From assembly GCA_002394385.1 (NCBI GenBank), contig DGTS01000039.1:1-64000 (forward strand): a DNA stretch of 64,000 nt. The letters are read 5' to 3'. Both the position numbers and the translations under genes were made by a program. This DNA is from Prevotella sp. UBA4330 (lineage in GTDB: Bacteria > Bacteroidota > Bacteroidia > Bacteroidales > Bacteroidaceae). Positions 50,029-58,453 of the stretch are shown piece after piece (position 1 is the stretch's first letter; every line of letters starts with the position of its first letter). Under the pieces are notes generated by a model that saw only the letters and a list, made by a program, of their open reading frames with translations, was not told where the DNA came from and ran no database searches.

Positions 50029-51060
50029 ATGCAGATAGAATTACTGAAAGAAGAAGAGGCTGCCCTGCTGAAAAACCTGATAGGACAGTCGGACAAGATT
50101 GTAATATGTTGCCACCAGAACCCCGATGGCGATGCCCTCGGTTCGTCTCTGGCGCTGGCTGAATATCTGAAGCAATATGGCAAGACTCCCACTATAGCGG
50201 TGCCCGATGCCTATCCCGACTTCCTGCAATGGCTGCCCGAGTCGCAAACGATAGTGAGATACGACAAGCATAAGGAAACCGTGGAGGACGCTCTGGCAAA
50301 TGCCGAACTGGTGTTCTGTCTCGATTTCAACCGCGCCGACCGTCTGGGAGGCGACATGAGTCCGCTGCTGACGGCATCGCCGGCGAAGAAGGTGATGATA
50401 GACCATCACCCCGAGCCAGACATCGACACCGTGCTGTGCGTGTCGCATCCCGAGTTGAGCAGCGCGTGCGAGGTGCTGTTCCGGGTGATATGGCAGATGG
50501 GCGGCTTCGAGGAGATGACGAAGAAGGAGGCAGTGCAGATTTACTGCGGCATGATGACCGACACTGGCGGCTTCACGTTCAACTCGTCGCGCCCCGAGAT
50601 TTTCTTCATCATAAGCCAACTGCTGACAAAGGGCTTCGACAAGGACAAGATATACCGCAACGTGTTCAACAACTACAGCGAGTGGCGAATGAGGCTCATG
50701 GGATATGTGCTCTACCAGAAAATGCGCGTGTTTCAGGACCATCACGCATCCTACTTCACCATCTCGCGGCAAGACTTCAAGCGGTTCCACTTCATCAAGG
50801 GCGACGCCGAGGGACTGGTGAACCTGCCGCTGCAGATAAAGGGGCTGCGCCTGTCGATATCGCTGCGCGAAGACAGCGAGAAGGACAACCTGGTGTGGGT
50901 GAGCCTGCGCTCGGTGGGCAACTTCCCCTGTAACAAGATAGCAGAGAAGTACTTCAACGGCGGCGGTCACCTGAATGCCTCTGGCGGACGGCTCTACTGC
51001 TCGCTGGAAGAGGCGGAAAGGATTGCCGAGAAGGCTATTGCCGAGAGCGACAACCTATAA
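50029..51060 (+). CDS. DHH family phosphoesterase (NrnA-like)
   Basis: 343 residues from ATG at 50029; an earlier in-frame ATG at 49960 precedes the promoter. The DHH metal motifs are present: CCHQNPDGDALGSSLAL near 27-43, VFCLDFNRADRLGG near 96, VMIDHHPEPD near 122-131, and MMTDTGGFTFNSSRPE near 178-193. The C-terminal DHHA1 motif is FNGGGHLNASGG near 310-321. The family degrades short oligonucleotides and 3'-phosphoadenosine-5'-phosphate or cyclic dinucleotide products. The gene precedes dnaG, separated by a tandem repeat. Confidence 0.9.
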   Translation: MQIELLKEEEAALLKNLIGQSDKIVICCHQNPDGDALGSSLALAEYLKQYGKTPTIAVPDAYPDFLQWLPESQTIVRYDKHKETVEDALANAELVFCLDFNRADRLGGDMSPLLTASPAKKVMIDHHPEPDIDTVLCVSHPELSSACEVLFRVIWQMGGFEEMTKKEAVQIYCGMMTDTGGFTFNSSRPEIFFIISQLLTKGFDKDKIYRNVFNNYSEWRMRLMGYVLYQKMRVFQDHHASYFTISRQDFKRFHFIKGDAEGLVNLPLQIKGLRLSISLREDSEKDNLVWVSLRSVGNFPCNKIAEKYFNGGGHLNASGGRLYCSLEEAERIAEKAIAESDNL

Positions 51061-51076
51061 CTTGCAAACTTAAACA

Positions 51077-51204
51077 CTCGTAATTCATAATTGCCACAGG
51101 CAATAACTCGTAATTCGTAATTCGTAACTCGTAATTAAAACATTCGTAATTCATAATTGCCACAGGCAATAACTCGTAATTCGTAATTCGTAACTCGTAA
51201 TTAA
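51077..51204. repeat. Two 66-bp tandem repeats of cgtaatt-type sequence
   Basis: Each unit starts with cgtaattcataattgccaca and ends in a run of taattcg/taactcg heptamers; the second copy is displaced by 66 bp. attgccacaggcaat in each unit is a small hairpin. The array ends 4 bp before the dnaG start codon, so it is the dnaG leader. Confidence 0.9.
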
Positions 51205-51207
51205 TAA

Positions 51208-53145
51208 ATGATAGACAGAGCGACGGTTGACAGAATAATGGAGGCGGCGAACATCGTGGAGGTGGTTTCCGATTTCGTATCGCTGAAGAAGGTGGGGGTG
51301 AACTATAAAGGCCTCTGCCCATTCCATGCTGACAGCACTCCGTCGTTCTACGTCTCGCCCTCGCGAGGCATCTGCAAGTGCTTCGCCTGTGGCAAGGGCG
51401 GCAATCCGGCAGGCTTCATCATGGAGCACGAGCAGATGACCTATCCCGAGGCGCTGCGCTGGCTGGCCAAGAAATACAACATCGAGATAAAAGAGCGCGA
51501 ACTCACCGACGAGGAAAAACAACAGGAGAGCGACCGCGAGTCGATGTTCATCATCAACGAGTGGGCTGCCGACTATTTCGAGGACATCCTGCACAACAAT
51601 GCCGACGGCGTTGCTATCGGCATGCAGTATTTCCGCAGCCGAGGATTCCGCGACGACACGATACGCAAGTTCCGTCTCGGTTTCTCGCTCAACGACCGCG
51701 AGGCACTGCCCAAGACTGCCTTGCAAAAAGGTTATAAAGAGGAGTTCCTGCTGAAGACAGGTGTCTGTTATAAGCGCGAGAACGACGAACGGCTCATCGA
51801 CCGTTTCGCAGGCAGGGTGATGTTCCCGTGGATAGGCATCAGCGGTAAGGTGGTGGCTTTCGGCGGAAGGAAACTGGACCAGGCTACGAAAGGGGTGCAG
51901 CAGAAGTACGTAAACTCGCCAGACAGCGAGATATACCATAAGGAACAGCAACTCTACGGCATCTACCAGGCAAAGAAAGCCATTGCCAAGGAGAACTGCG
52001 TTTATATGGTGGAGGGCTATACCGACGTCATCTCAATGCACCAAAGCGGCATCGAGAACGTGGTGGCAAACTCGGGCACGGCGCTCTCGGTGCACCAGAT
52101 ACGCATGTTGAGACGCTTCACGCCTAACGTGGTGCTGCTCTACGACGGCGACGAGGCGGGCATACACGCCGCCATGCGAGGCACCGACATGATGCTGAAC
52201 GAGGGAATGAACATCAAGGTGCTGCTGCTGCCCGACGGCGACGACCCCGACAGTTTCGCACGCAAGCACACGGCAAAGGATTTCCGCGAATATGTGGAGA
52301 AACACCAGCAGGACTTCATCGACTTCAAGATTGACGTGATGCTGCGCGGTGTCACCGACCCAATAAAGAGGGCAGAGGCCGTGAACTCTATCATACAGAG
52401 CATCAGCATGATAAAAGACCAGATAGTGCGCGCGACATACATCAACCTCTGCGTGCAGCGTCTGGGCATTAACGAGCCAACGATAATATCAACGCTCAAC
52501 AAGTTCATACGCAACAAAATAGAGAGCGAGGGGAAACACACGGCGGCAATAGCGCCCAACACTCCGGCACGCCCGATAGACCAGCCGCTCGCACCTGCAT
52601 CACCGCAGGAACAAGGCAGCCGCGTGGAGCAACTCATAGCGCAGTTCGTGGTGCGCAACGGTGAAAAAATAATCTACCGCGACGTGGAGACGGAAGACGG
52701 CGATAAGATGGACCTGAGCGTGGCACAATACATCAGTTACGACCTCGGCACCGACGGATTGCAACTGAAGAACCCCATCTTCGCACGCATACTGAACGAG
52801 GCTACTGAGCACAGCGGCGACGAGGGGTTCTGCGCCGAGCAGTACTTCACCCAGCATCCCGACGTGGAACTGAGCAACATCGCGGCGAAGATGGTGATGG
52901 ACATCCCACTGGCAAAGAGCCTGCAGATAAGCAGCGAGGAGGAGAGTCTGCGCAGCGAGGCAGAACATCTGGTGCTCGACTTCCGCAAGAAATATATCGA
53001 GGAAAGACTCGCAAGGCTAAAGGCGGAAATCTCGAAGGCCGCGGGCGACATCAACAAAATGCGCTCGCTGATGCAGGAATACGCCGAGGCGCAGAAGATA
53101 CGCAACGAACTGGCCCGCAGGCTGGGAAACGACATTGTGAGTTAG
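51208..53145 (+). CDS. dnaG: DNA primase DnaG
   Basis: 645 residues. The zinc-binding domain is complete: CPFHADSTPSF near 37 and CKCFACGKGGN near 54-64 supply the Cys/His ligands. The catalytic core contains the TOPRIM motif YMVEGYTDVISM near 268-279 and LLYDGDEAGIHAAMRG near 310-325. The C-terminal 200 residues form the helicase-interaction region, with a Pro-rich stretch near 452-470. It makes RNA primers for replication. The gene begins right after the tandem repeat at 51077-51204. Confidence 0.97.
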   Translation: MIDRATVDRIMEAANIVEVVSDFVSLKKVGVNYKGLCPFHADSTPSFYVSPSRGICKCFACGKGGNPAGFIMEHEQMTYPEALRWLAKKYNIEIKERELTDEEKQQESDRESMFIINEWAADYFEDILHNNADGVAIGMQYFRSRGFRDDTIRKFRLGFSLNDREALPKTALQKGYKEEFLLKTGVCYKRENDERLIDRFAGRVMFPWIGISGKVVAFGGRKLDQATKGVQQKYVNSPDSEIYHKEQQLYGIYQAKKAIAKENCVYMVEGYTDVISMHQSGIENVVANSGTALSVHQIRMLRRFTPNVVLLYDGDEAGIHAAMRGTDMMLNEGMNIKVLLLPDGDDPDSFARKHTAKDFREYVEKHQQDFIDFKIDVMLRGVTDPIKRAEAVNSIIQSISMIKDQIVRATYINLCVQRLGINEPTIISTLNKFIRNKIESEGKHTAAIAPNTPARPIDQPLAPASPQEQGSRVEQLIAQFVVRNGEKIIYRDVETEDGDKMDLSVAQYISYDLGTDGLQLKNPIFARILNEATEHSGDEGFCAEQYFTQHPDVELSNIAAKMVMDIPLAKSLQISSEEESLRSEAEHLVLDFRKKYIEERLARLKAEISKAAGDINKMRSLMQEYAEAQKIRNELARRLGNDIVS

Positions 53146-53187
53146 GAGTTCTTTCTCTGATTCGCTCTACACCTAAGAAATAGAGAT

Positions 53188-54912
53188 ATGGAATATGCTT
53201 TTATAATCATCGTGGTAGCAGTCTTTGCCGCCGCCTTTATCATTCAATGGAAGCGGCAGAAAGAGGCAGAGAAGGGCAACTCGCTTCAGTCTTCTTCGCA
53301 AGAGAAGGAGAAGATTGTGAGCGATGCACTTCGCATGCTCAACTGCGAGGGCACATGGAACACGCAGAAAGAGGGGCGAAGCATTCTCTACGACTACCAG
53401 AACGGACATTTCCGCATACGCATCACCGACAATAAACCATACGTGGAACTGGGCTATTTCTACTGTTTCTCAACCGAGATGGAGAATCTGCAGACGGTGA
53501 GGCATCTGTGCAACATGTGCAACATGAGCACCGAGACATCGCTGGTTTTCTATACCATAGATGATGAGAAAAACAGGATAAATGTGCACATCACCGCAAA
53601 CCTCCTGCTCGACCAGAAAAGAGCAAAGGCGATTCTGACAAGGGCAATGGCCGACATGTTCCACTGGCAGACAGCATTCACACAGGGCTTTGACAACCGG
53701 ATAGAGGCAAGTAAGAAGGCTGAGATGCGCGACCTCGAGGCAGACCGCAGCCAGTGGCAACGCATAATCTTCCTGCTGCGCGAGCAGGAGATGCAGTGCC
53801 AGCATGTGTCGCCAAAGGACAGACTCGGCATCGGCACGCCGCTTACCGTGGGCGAGGTGGTTCTCACGATGTTCGCCATCAGCAACATAAAGCCGAAACG
53901 GCTAATCGTCTCAAACAACACCGTAAGCGAGATTACCGACGAGAGCGACATAGCGCAATACAACATCGCTGACGCAATAATCGCTGACGGCGAGTTCAAA
54001 CACCAGGAGGCAATGCTGTCGCTGGAGTTCCTCGACCTGCGACACACCAGCAGCACACGCCACATTGTGATTCACCTGAAAGAGGAGAAGGGCACTGAGC
54101 ACACTCTCTACTTCAGGCTGACGGCAACGCTGCTGCCGCTGAGCATCAGCCGCGACATACAACCGGCGTCATCGGAGAACAGTGCGCATAGCGTCTCGAT
54201 GATTGCGGCGTACGACATGACATCGACTGAGCAGCGACGCAACGAATACCTATACATGAAGAAAGAGGCAGAGGCGATGCACCAGCGTGGGGAAGACGAC
54301 CAGATGACCGACGAGCAGAAACTGCTTATCGATTGCACTAACGAGGACCTGGGCTACCATCTGTATCACGGCAAGCGGCTCTTCCTCGCCAAGCGATTCC
54401 TTGAGGCAGAACCCCATCTGCGTAATGCCTTCGACATGCTGATGCCTTCGTTCCCAGGTCTGAGGGCATCTCTGCAGGAGGCGTTCTATGACTCTTGCTA
54501 TATGCTGGGCTTCTGCTATAATGAGATGCAGCAGTATCAGCGTGCCTTCTACTATCTCGAGATGGTGTTCCCGCTCAGAAGAATCACATACACCGAGGAG
54601 TACATCAACTGTCTTGTCAACCAGCACGACTTCCGTGTGATGCAGGTAATCGACTCGGTGCAGGAGATGGTGGAGAGAATACTACATCCTGATGAGAATG
54701 GCGACGAGGAGGACAGCGAGGAGAAGCCCGACAGCAATGCCGCCATCATGTCGTTCAATAGTTTCCTGAAGCGACGCAAGTCGTATGTGCTGATAGAGAC
54801 AGGACGGTACGACGAGGCTCGCGCCATACTCAACGAACTGCTCAACGACCCCGACAGCAGCGACTTCGCGATGAGCGAACTGGCATACCTGCAAAAGATA
54901 ACTGAAAAATAA
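53188..54912 (+). CDS. Membrane-anchored TPR-like protein of unknown function
   Basis: 574 residues. An N-terminal membrane helix (YAFIIIVVAVFAAAFIIQW) anchors a cytoplasmic domain. Residues about 35-130 look like a YbjN/T3S-chaperone-like fold (YDYQNGHFRIRITDNKPYVELGYFY). The C-terminal third contains helical repeats of TPR type (RFLEAEPHLRNAFDMLMP, SCYMLGFCYNEMQQYQRAFYYLEMVFP, LIETGRYDEARAILNELL). The family is found in Bacteroidetes but has no function that I know. It lies between dnaG and queD with no strong terminator. Confidence 0.75.
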   Translation: MEYAFIIIVVAVFAAAFIIQWKRQKEAEKGNSLQSSSQEKEKIVSDALRMLNCEGTWNTQKEGRSILYDYQNGHFRIRITDNKPYVELGYFYCFSTEMENLQTVRHLCNMCNMSTETSLVFYTIDDEKNRINVHITANLLLDQKRAKAILTRAMADMFHWQTAFTQGFDNRIEASKKAEMRDLEADRSQWQRIIFLLREQEMQCQHVSPKDRLGIGTPLTVGEVVLTMFAISNIKPKRLIVSNNTVSEITDESDIAQYNIADAIIADGEFKHQEAMLSLEFLDLRHTSSTRHIVIHLKEEKGTEHTLYFRLTATLLPLSISRDIQPASSENSAHSVSMIAAYDMTSTEQRRNEYLYMKKEAEAMHQRGEDDQMTDEQKLLIDCTNEDLGYHLYHGKRLFLAKRFLEAEPHLRNAFDMLMPSFPGLRASLQEAFYDSCYMLGFCYNEMQQYQRAFYYLEMVFPLRRITYTEEYINCLVNQHDFRVMQVIDSVQEMVERILHPDENGDEEDSEEKPDSNAAIMSFNSFLKRRKSYVLIETGRYDEARAILNELLNDPDSSDFAMSELAYLQKITEK

Positions 54913-54972
54913 ATACAACAAGAGAACTTTAGAACAAAAGCGGCAAAGTTCAAATATCAAAGTTTAAAGTCT

Positions 54973-55305
54973 ATGTATTACGTAAAGAAGACATTAGAGA
55001 TATCAGCGGCCCACCGCCTGACACTCGACTACGAGAGCAAGTGTACGGCGCTGCATGGCCACAACTGGATAATCACCGTGTTCTGCCGTTCGAAAGAACT
55101 CGACCAGAACGGCATGGTGGTGGATTTCTCGTTAATAAAGAGAAAGGTGAAGAGCGTGCTCGACCACAAGGTGCTCAACGATGTAGTGCCTTTCAATCCC
55201 ACGGCAGAGAACATCGCACGATGGATTTGCGACCAGGTGCCCCATTGCTATCGCGTGGAGGTTCAGGAGAGCAAGGGCAACGTCGCCATGTATGAAATTG
55301 ATTAA
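54973..55305 (+). CDS. queD: 6-carboxytetrahydropterin synthase QueD
   Basis: 110 residues. Zinc ligands and active site are visible: SAAHRL near 11-16, CTALHGHNW near 24-32 with the paired His, and the C-terminal HCYRVEVQESKGN. LNDVVPFNPTAENIARWI near 70 is the conserved helix segment. It converts dihydroneopterin triphosphate to 6-carboxytetrahydropterin in queuosine synthesis. It overlaps or abuts queE, so the two are co-translated. Confidence 0.95.
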   Translation: MYYVKKTLEISAAHRLTLDYESKCTALHGHNWIITVFCRSKELDQNGMVVDFSLIKRKVKSVLDHKVLNDVVPFNPTAENIARWICDQVPHCYRVEVQESKGNVAMYEID

Positions 55306-55339
55306 GACAACCTGCGAGGAGCAGGAAAGGGATTTTGTT

Positions 55340-55966
55340 ATGTATAAAGTAAACGACATTTTCACGTCACTGCAGGGCGAGGGGCACAACACGGGGCGAG
55401 CCGCAACGTTCGTGAGGTTTGCAGGCTGCAACTTAAGGTGTCCTTTCTGCGACACCGACTTCTCCGATTACAGCGAGATGTCGGCAGAAGACATCGTGAC
55501 AAGAGTCCTGCAATATCCCACCCGCTTAGTCGTCCTCACTGGTGGCGAGCCGTCGTTGCAGGTCGATGACACCCTCGTCGCAGCACTTCACAAGGCAGGG
55601 TTCTGCATCGCCGTGGAGACAAACGGCACACGACTGTTGCCCGAAGGCATCGACTGGGTCACCGTATCGCCCAAACGACCTGTCACCTCCACGTTGCCAC
55701 AGATAGAAAGCGGGCGCGTGGACGAAATAAAAGTGGTGTTCGACGGAACAGACCTCAGCATCGTTCATAGCGTGGAAGCACTCCCACTATACACACCAAA
55801 CACACCTCCCCTCGGGGAGGTTGGGAGGGGGTTCCTGTTGCAGCCATGCGACACCGGCGACCCACAACGTAATGCCGAGATAACCCAGAAGTGCATTGAG
55901 TACATCATTGAGCACCCCTTCTGGCAACTGTCACTGCAGACACACAAACTGGCAAACTTCAAGTAA
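55340..55966 (+). CDS. queE: 7-carboxy-7-deazaguanine synthase QueE (radical SAM)
   Basis: 208 residues from ATG at 55340; an in-frame ATG at 55292 would overlap queD. The radical SAM motif CNLRCPFC lies near 32-39 after IFTSLQGEGHNTGRAATFVRFAG. VVLTGGEPSLQ near 66-76 is the SAM-binding segment and LQPCDTGD near 168-175 the C-terminal core. Residues about 152-165 (NTPPLGEVGRGFL) are not family sequence; they are the in-frame translation of the GC-rich palindromic repeat seen in intergenic DNA at 7293-7324. The reading frame is kept, so the enzyme may be active. queC is not in the window. Confidence 0.95.
   Translation: MYKVNDIFTSLQGEGHNTGRAATFVRFAGCNLRCPFCDTDFSDYSEMSAEDIVTRVLQYPTRLVVLTGGEPSLQVDDTLVAALHKAGFCIAVETNGTRLLPEGIDWVTVSPKRPVTSTLPQIESGRVDEIKVVFDGTDLSIVHSVEALPLYTPNTPPLGEVGRGFLLQPCDTGDPQRNAEITQKCIEYIIEHPFWQLSLQTHKLANFK
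55799..55837. repeat. GC-rich palindromic repeat inside queE
   Basis: cctcccctcggggagg followed by ttgggagggggttcct. The reverse complement of 7293-7324 matches it with one substitution and one base length difference across 32 bp; 6292-6316 is a further relative. Confidence 0.85.
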
Positions 55967-55972
55967 GAAACG

Positions 55973-57382
55973 ATGAGCAACATCGTCATCATATTCCTCA
56001 TATATTACGGCATCTTCGTCGTGCCAACAATATTCGCCGTACTGCTCGACAATAGGCAGCCGGCGAAGGCTGTGTCGTGGATACTGGTGCTTGTGTTCCT
56101 TCCATTCATCGGACTGTTGCTCTATTTCTTCTTCGGACAAAACATACGCAAGGAGCGACTCATCAACCAAAAGAGTCTCGACCAACTCACGAAGCGCACC
56201 ATGGTGGAGTTTGTGGCGCAGCGCGACCTGCGGCTGCCAGACAACTATGCACCGTTGATAAACCAGTTCATCGACAGCAACTGGTCGCTGCCATTCAAGG
56301 ACAACACCGCCGAGATATTCACCAGCGGTTCCGACTTCTTTCTTTCCTTATTATATAATATAGGCAAGGCAGAGCATCATATACACATTGACACTTACAT
56401 CATTGAGGACGACGCCATAGGAAATCTCGTTGCCGACGCGCTCATTGATGCAGCACAGCGGGGCGTTGAGGTGCGTCTGATATACGATGACGTGGGCAGT
56501 TGGCGTGTGCCCCGACGTTTCTTCCGCCGCATGACAGACGCGGGCATCGAGACATTCCCCTTCCTTCCCGTTTACTTCCCTGTACTCACAAGCAAAGTGA
56601 ACTATCGCAACCACCGCAAACTCATAGTCATCGACGGCGAGACGGCATACATAGGGGGAATGAACATCGCCCAGCGCTATGTCAGGAAATGGCGCGACAC
56701 CCATCTGCTCGTGCGGGGTGGAGTGGTGAACGCCATACAGCGTGCGTTCCTCATCGACTGGTACTTTGTGTCGCAGACACTCATCACGGGTCGGAAATAC
56801 TATCCCGAGCCCAAGGTGAAGGTGAGCAACAACTGCATCGCGCAACTCGTCACCAGCAGTCCTGTCACCCCCGACCCCGAGATGATGCAGGGATATGTGC
56901 GCATCATTGTTGAGGCGCGCCGCTACGTCTATATGGAGACTCCCTATTTCCTGCCCACAGAGACCATAATGTTCGCTCTGCGCACTGCTGCCATGGCTGG
57001 TGTTGATGTGCGTCTTATGGTGCCACTCAAGAGTGACGCAAAGGTGGTAGAATGGGCAAGCCGTTCATACGTCCTGCAGGCTATTGACGCAGGAGTCAAG
57101 GTGTTCGCCTATGGCAGGGAGTTCAACCACAGCAAACTCCTCGTTGCGGACGATGCCCTGTGTACCTGTGGCTCCACAAACATCGACTTCCGCTCCTTCG
57201 AGAACAACTTCGAGGCCAACATCTTCTTCTACGACGAGGACATGGCGCGGCGCATGAAACAAGTGTTCTTCGACGACCTGCAGCACTGCATCTCAGCCGA
57301 CGAACTGAAATATGCCCACCGTCCCTCCTACATCCAGCGCCTCTGGGAATCTGTGGTGCGTCTGCTGTCCCCTCTGCTTTAA
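55973..57382 (+). CDS. cls: Cardiolipin synthase
   Basis: 469 residues, the usual length. Two N-terminal membrane helices (about 3-22 and 33-52, the second followed by FGQNIRKER). Two phospholipase D HKD motifs: HRKLIVID near 213 with GGMNIAQRY, and HSKLLVAD near 385 with GSTNIDFRSF. It condenses two phosphatidylglycerol molecules or PG and PE to form cardiolipin. Starts 6 bp after queE. Confidence 0.95.
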   Translation: MSNIVIIFLIYYGIFVVPTIFAVLLDNRQPAKAVSWILVLVFLPFIGLLLYFFFGQNIRKERLINQKSLDQLTKRTMVEFVAQRDLRLPDNYAPLINQFIDSNWSLPFKDNTAEIFTSGSDFFLSLLYNIGKAEHHIHIDTYIIEDDAIGNLVADALIDAAQRGVEVRLIYDDVGSWRVPRRFFRRMTDAGIETFPFLPVYFPVLTSKVNYRNHRKLIVIDGETAYIGGMNIAQRYVRKWRDTHLLVRGGVVNAIQRAFLIDWYFVSQTLITGRKYYPEPKVKVSNNCIAQLVTSSPVTPDPEMMQGYVRIIVEARRYVYMETPYFLPTETIMFALRTAAMAGVDVRLMVPLKSDAKVVEWASRSYVLQAIDAGVKVFAYGREFNHSKLLVADDALCTCGSTNIDFRSFENNFEANIFFYDEDMARRMKQVFFDDLQHCISADELKYAHRPSYIQRLWESVVRLLSPLL

Positions 57383-57429
57383 TTCTGCTATGTCCTGCAA
57401 GAGACGGTGACGGATATCTATAAACGATA

Positions 57430-57462
57430 CGGGCACCGCAATGTGTGTACACTGGGTGCCCG
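57430..57462 (+). terminator. Hairpin after cls
   Basis: cgggcacc (57430-57437) and ggtgcccg (57455-57462) form an 8-bp stem. No clear T-run follows. Confidence 0.5.
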
Positions 57463-57514
57463 AGGCGATAGTTATCTAAAAACTAATGATGATTTCTAAA
57501 TTAAGGTACGTCTC

Positions 57515-57548
57515 GACTCAACTGTGAGTCTTACGTCCCGCTTTGGTT
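57515..57548 (-). terminator. Hairpin after the 26-residue peptide gene
   Basis: gactca and tgagtc with flanking acgt pairs form an interrupted stem immediately downstream of the minus-strand stop; T-rich sequence on the minus strand further on. Confidence 0.4.
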
Positions 57549-57628
57549 TATTTTGCAGTAAGTCCGAAGTGTGCTGTCACTACGAGAACTACTACTGCCA
57601 AAGCACCGAATAAACTAATAATTGTCAT
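57548..57628 (-). CDS. 26-residue hydrophobic membrane peptide
   Basis: Translates as MTIISLFGALAVVVLVVTAH followed by FGLTAK and a stop. It is almost entirely one membrane helix, with a short hydrophilic tail. The ATG is preceded by gaaagga at 10 bp, an unusually good ribosome site for this genome, and by a consensus promoter at 57709-57738. It is not homologous to anything I can name. The composition and context support a genuine small gene in the 335-bp gap between cls and the activase gene. Confidence 0.6.
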   Translation of the reverse strand: MTIISLFGALAVVVLVVTAHFGLTAK

Positions 57629-57708
57629 AATTTTAATCCTTTCTTTTTTAATTGTTTTTTAATTGCTGCCACCGCAGCGTTTGTTATCCTTTGTTCTTTT
57701 TACCGGTG

Positions 57709-57738
57709 CAAAGGTAAGTGGTTTTTCCGTATGACAAA
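57709..57738 (-). promoter_or_regulatory. Promoter for the 26-residue peptide
   Basis: TTTG (57738-57735) and TACCTTTG (57716-57709) on the minus strand, spacer 18 bp, leader about 75 nt. Confidence 0.7.
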
Positions 57739-57825
57739 TGGTTTAATGGTGTTTTTTCGGCAAAGAAGGCGGCTTTTTTGACGTGTGTCAATGCCTTTGA
57801 TGTGGGTCAAGAAAGCATCGGGCAC

Positions 57826-58452
57826 TCACCGTTTGTCTCCTGTGATGTAGCGGAACTCGTCAAAGTCCTTGACTCCCAACTGCGTAAGCATCTGCCGGCT
57901 TTTGTCTATGTCGTTCTTGGTGTTGAAGTCGGGGATATGCGGCAACCGCACCAGCACTTTTTCGTCCATGCCCTCGTGCCCGAGCAGCCACTGAAGGTTG
58001 CCAAGTGTCCGCGTGATGTCCTTTCCTGTATAAGTAAGGTATATGTCGGGGTTTGTGTCCTTGATGTCGATAATCCACTGGCTCACTATTGGTTGCAGCC
58101 GTTCCACATGCTTCCGTTCTACGTTGAGGCATGTCTCTATGGTGATGTTCCACTCGGCTGGCATCATCCCTGCGAACTCCTCTATAAAAAGGCTACGCAG
58201 ACAAGGCTCACCGCCGCCGAAGGTAACACCGCCACCTGTGGCCTGGAAGTATAAATCGTCTATGCGCACCTCGTCGAGCAGTTCTTCGGTGGTCACCTCG
58301 CGCCACACGCCTTCGGGCACCAAGCATGAAGAGTTTAGACAATAACGGCAGTGGAGCGTGCAACCGTGGAATGCCACCAGTGTGGTGACTCCCTTGCCGT
58401 CCACTGAGAGTCGGTGCCGGCCCAGTCCTATGAGTGGTGCGCTCTGCATCAT
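57826..58452 (-). CDS. Glycyl-radical enzyme activating protein (PflA-like)
   Basis: 208 residues. The radical SAM triad CTLHCRYC lies near 31-38, GGGVTFGGGEPCLR near 73-86 is the SAM-binding loop, and IDIKDTNPDIYLTYTGKD near 128-145 matches activases of pyruvate formate-lyase type. It lacks the ferredoxin-like insert of larger activases. No glycyl-radical enzyme gene is nearby, so the partner is elsewhere or this is an orphan activase. It is downstream of the three Cys-rich module genes and might share their transcript. Confidence 0.85.
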   Translation of the reverse strand: MMQSAPLIGLGRHRLSVDGKGVTTLVAFHGCTLHCRYCLNSSCLVPEGVWREVTTEELLDEVRIDDLYFQATGGGVTFGGGEPCLRSLFIEEFAGMMPAEWNITIETCLNVERKHVERLQPIVSQWIIDIKDTNPDIYLTYTGKDITRTLGNLQWLLGHEGMDEKVLVRLPHIPDFNTKNDIDKSRQMLTQLGVKDFDEFRYITGDKR

Positions 58453-58453
58453 A

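Noticed and set aside
51035..51322. Minus-strand frame with repeated NYELRIT
   Set aside because: It is the reverse reading of the taattcg repeat and of the dnaG 5' end.
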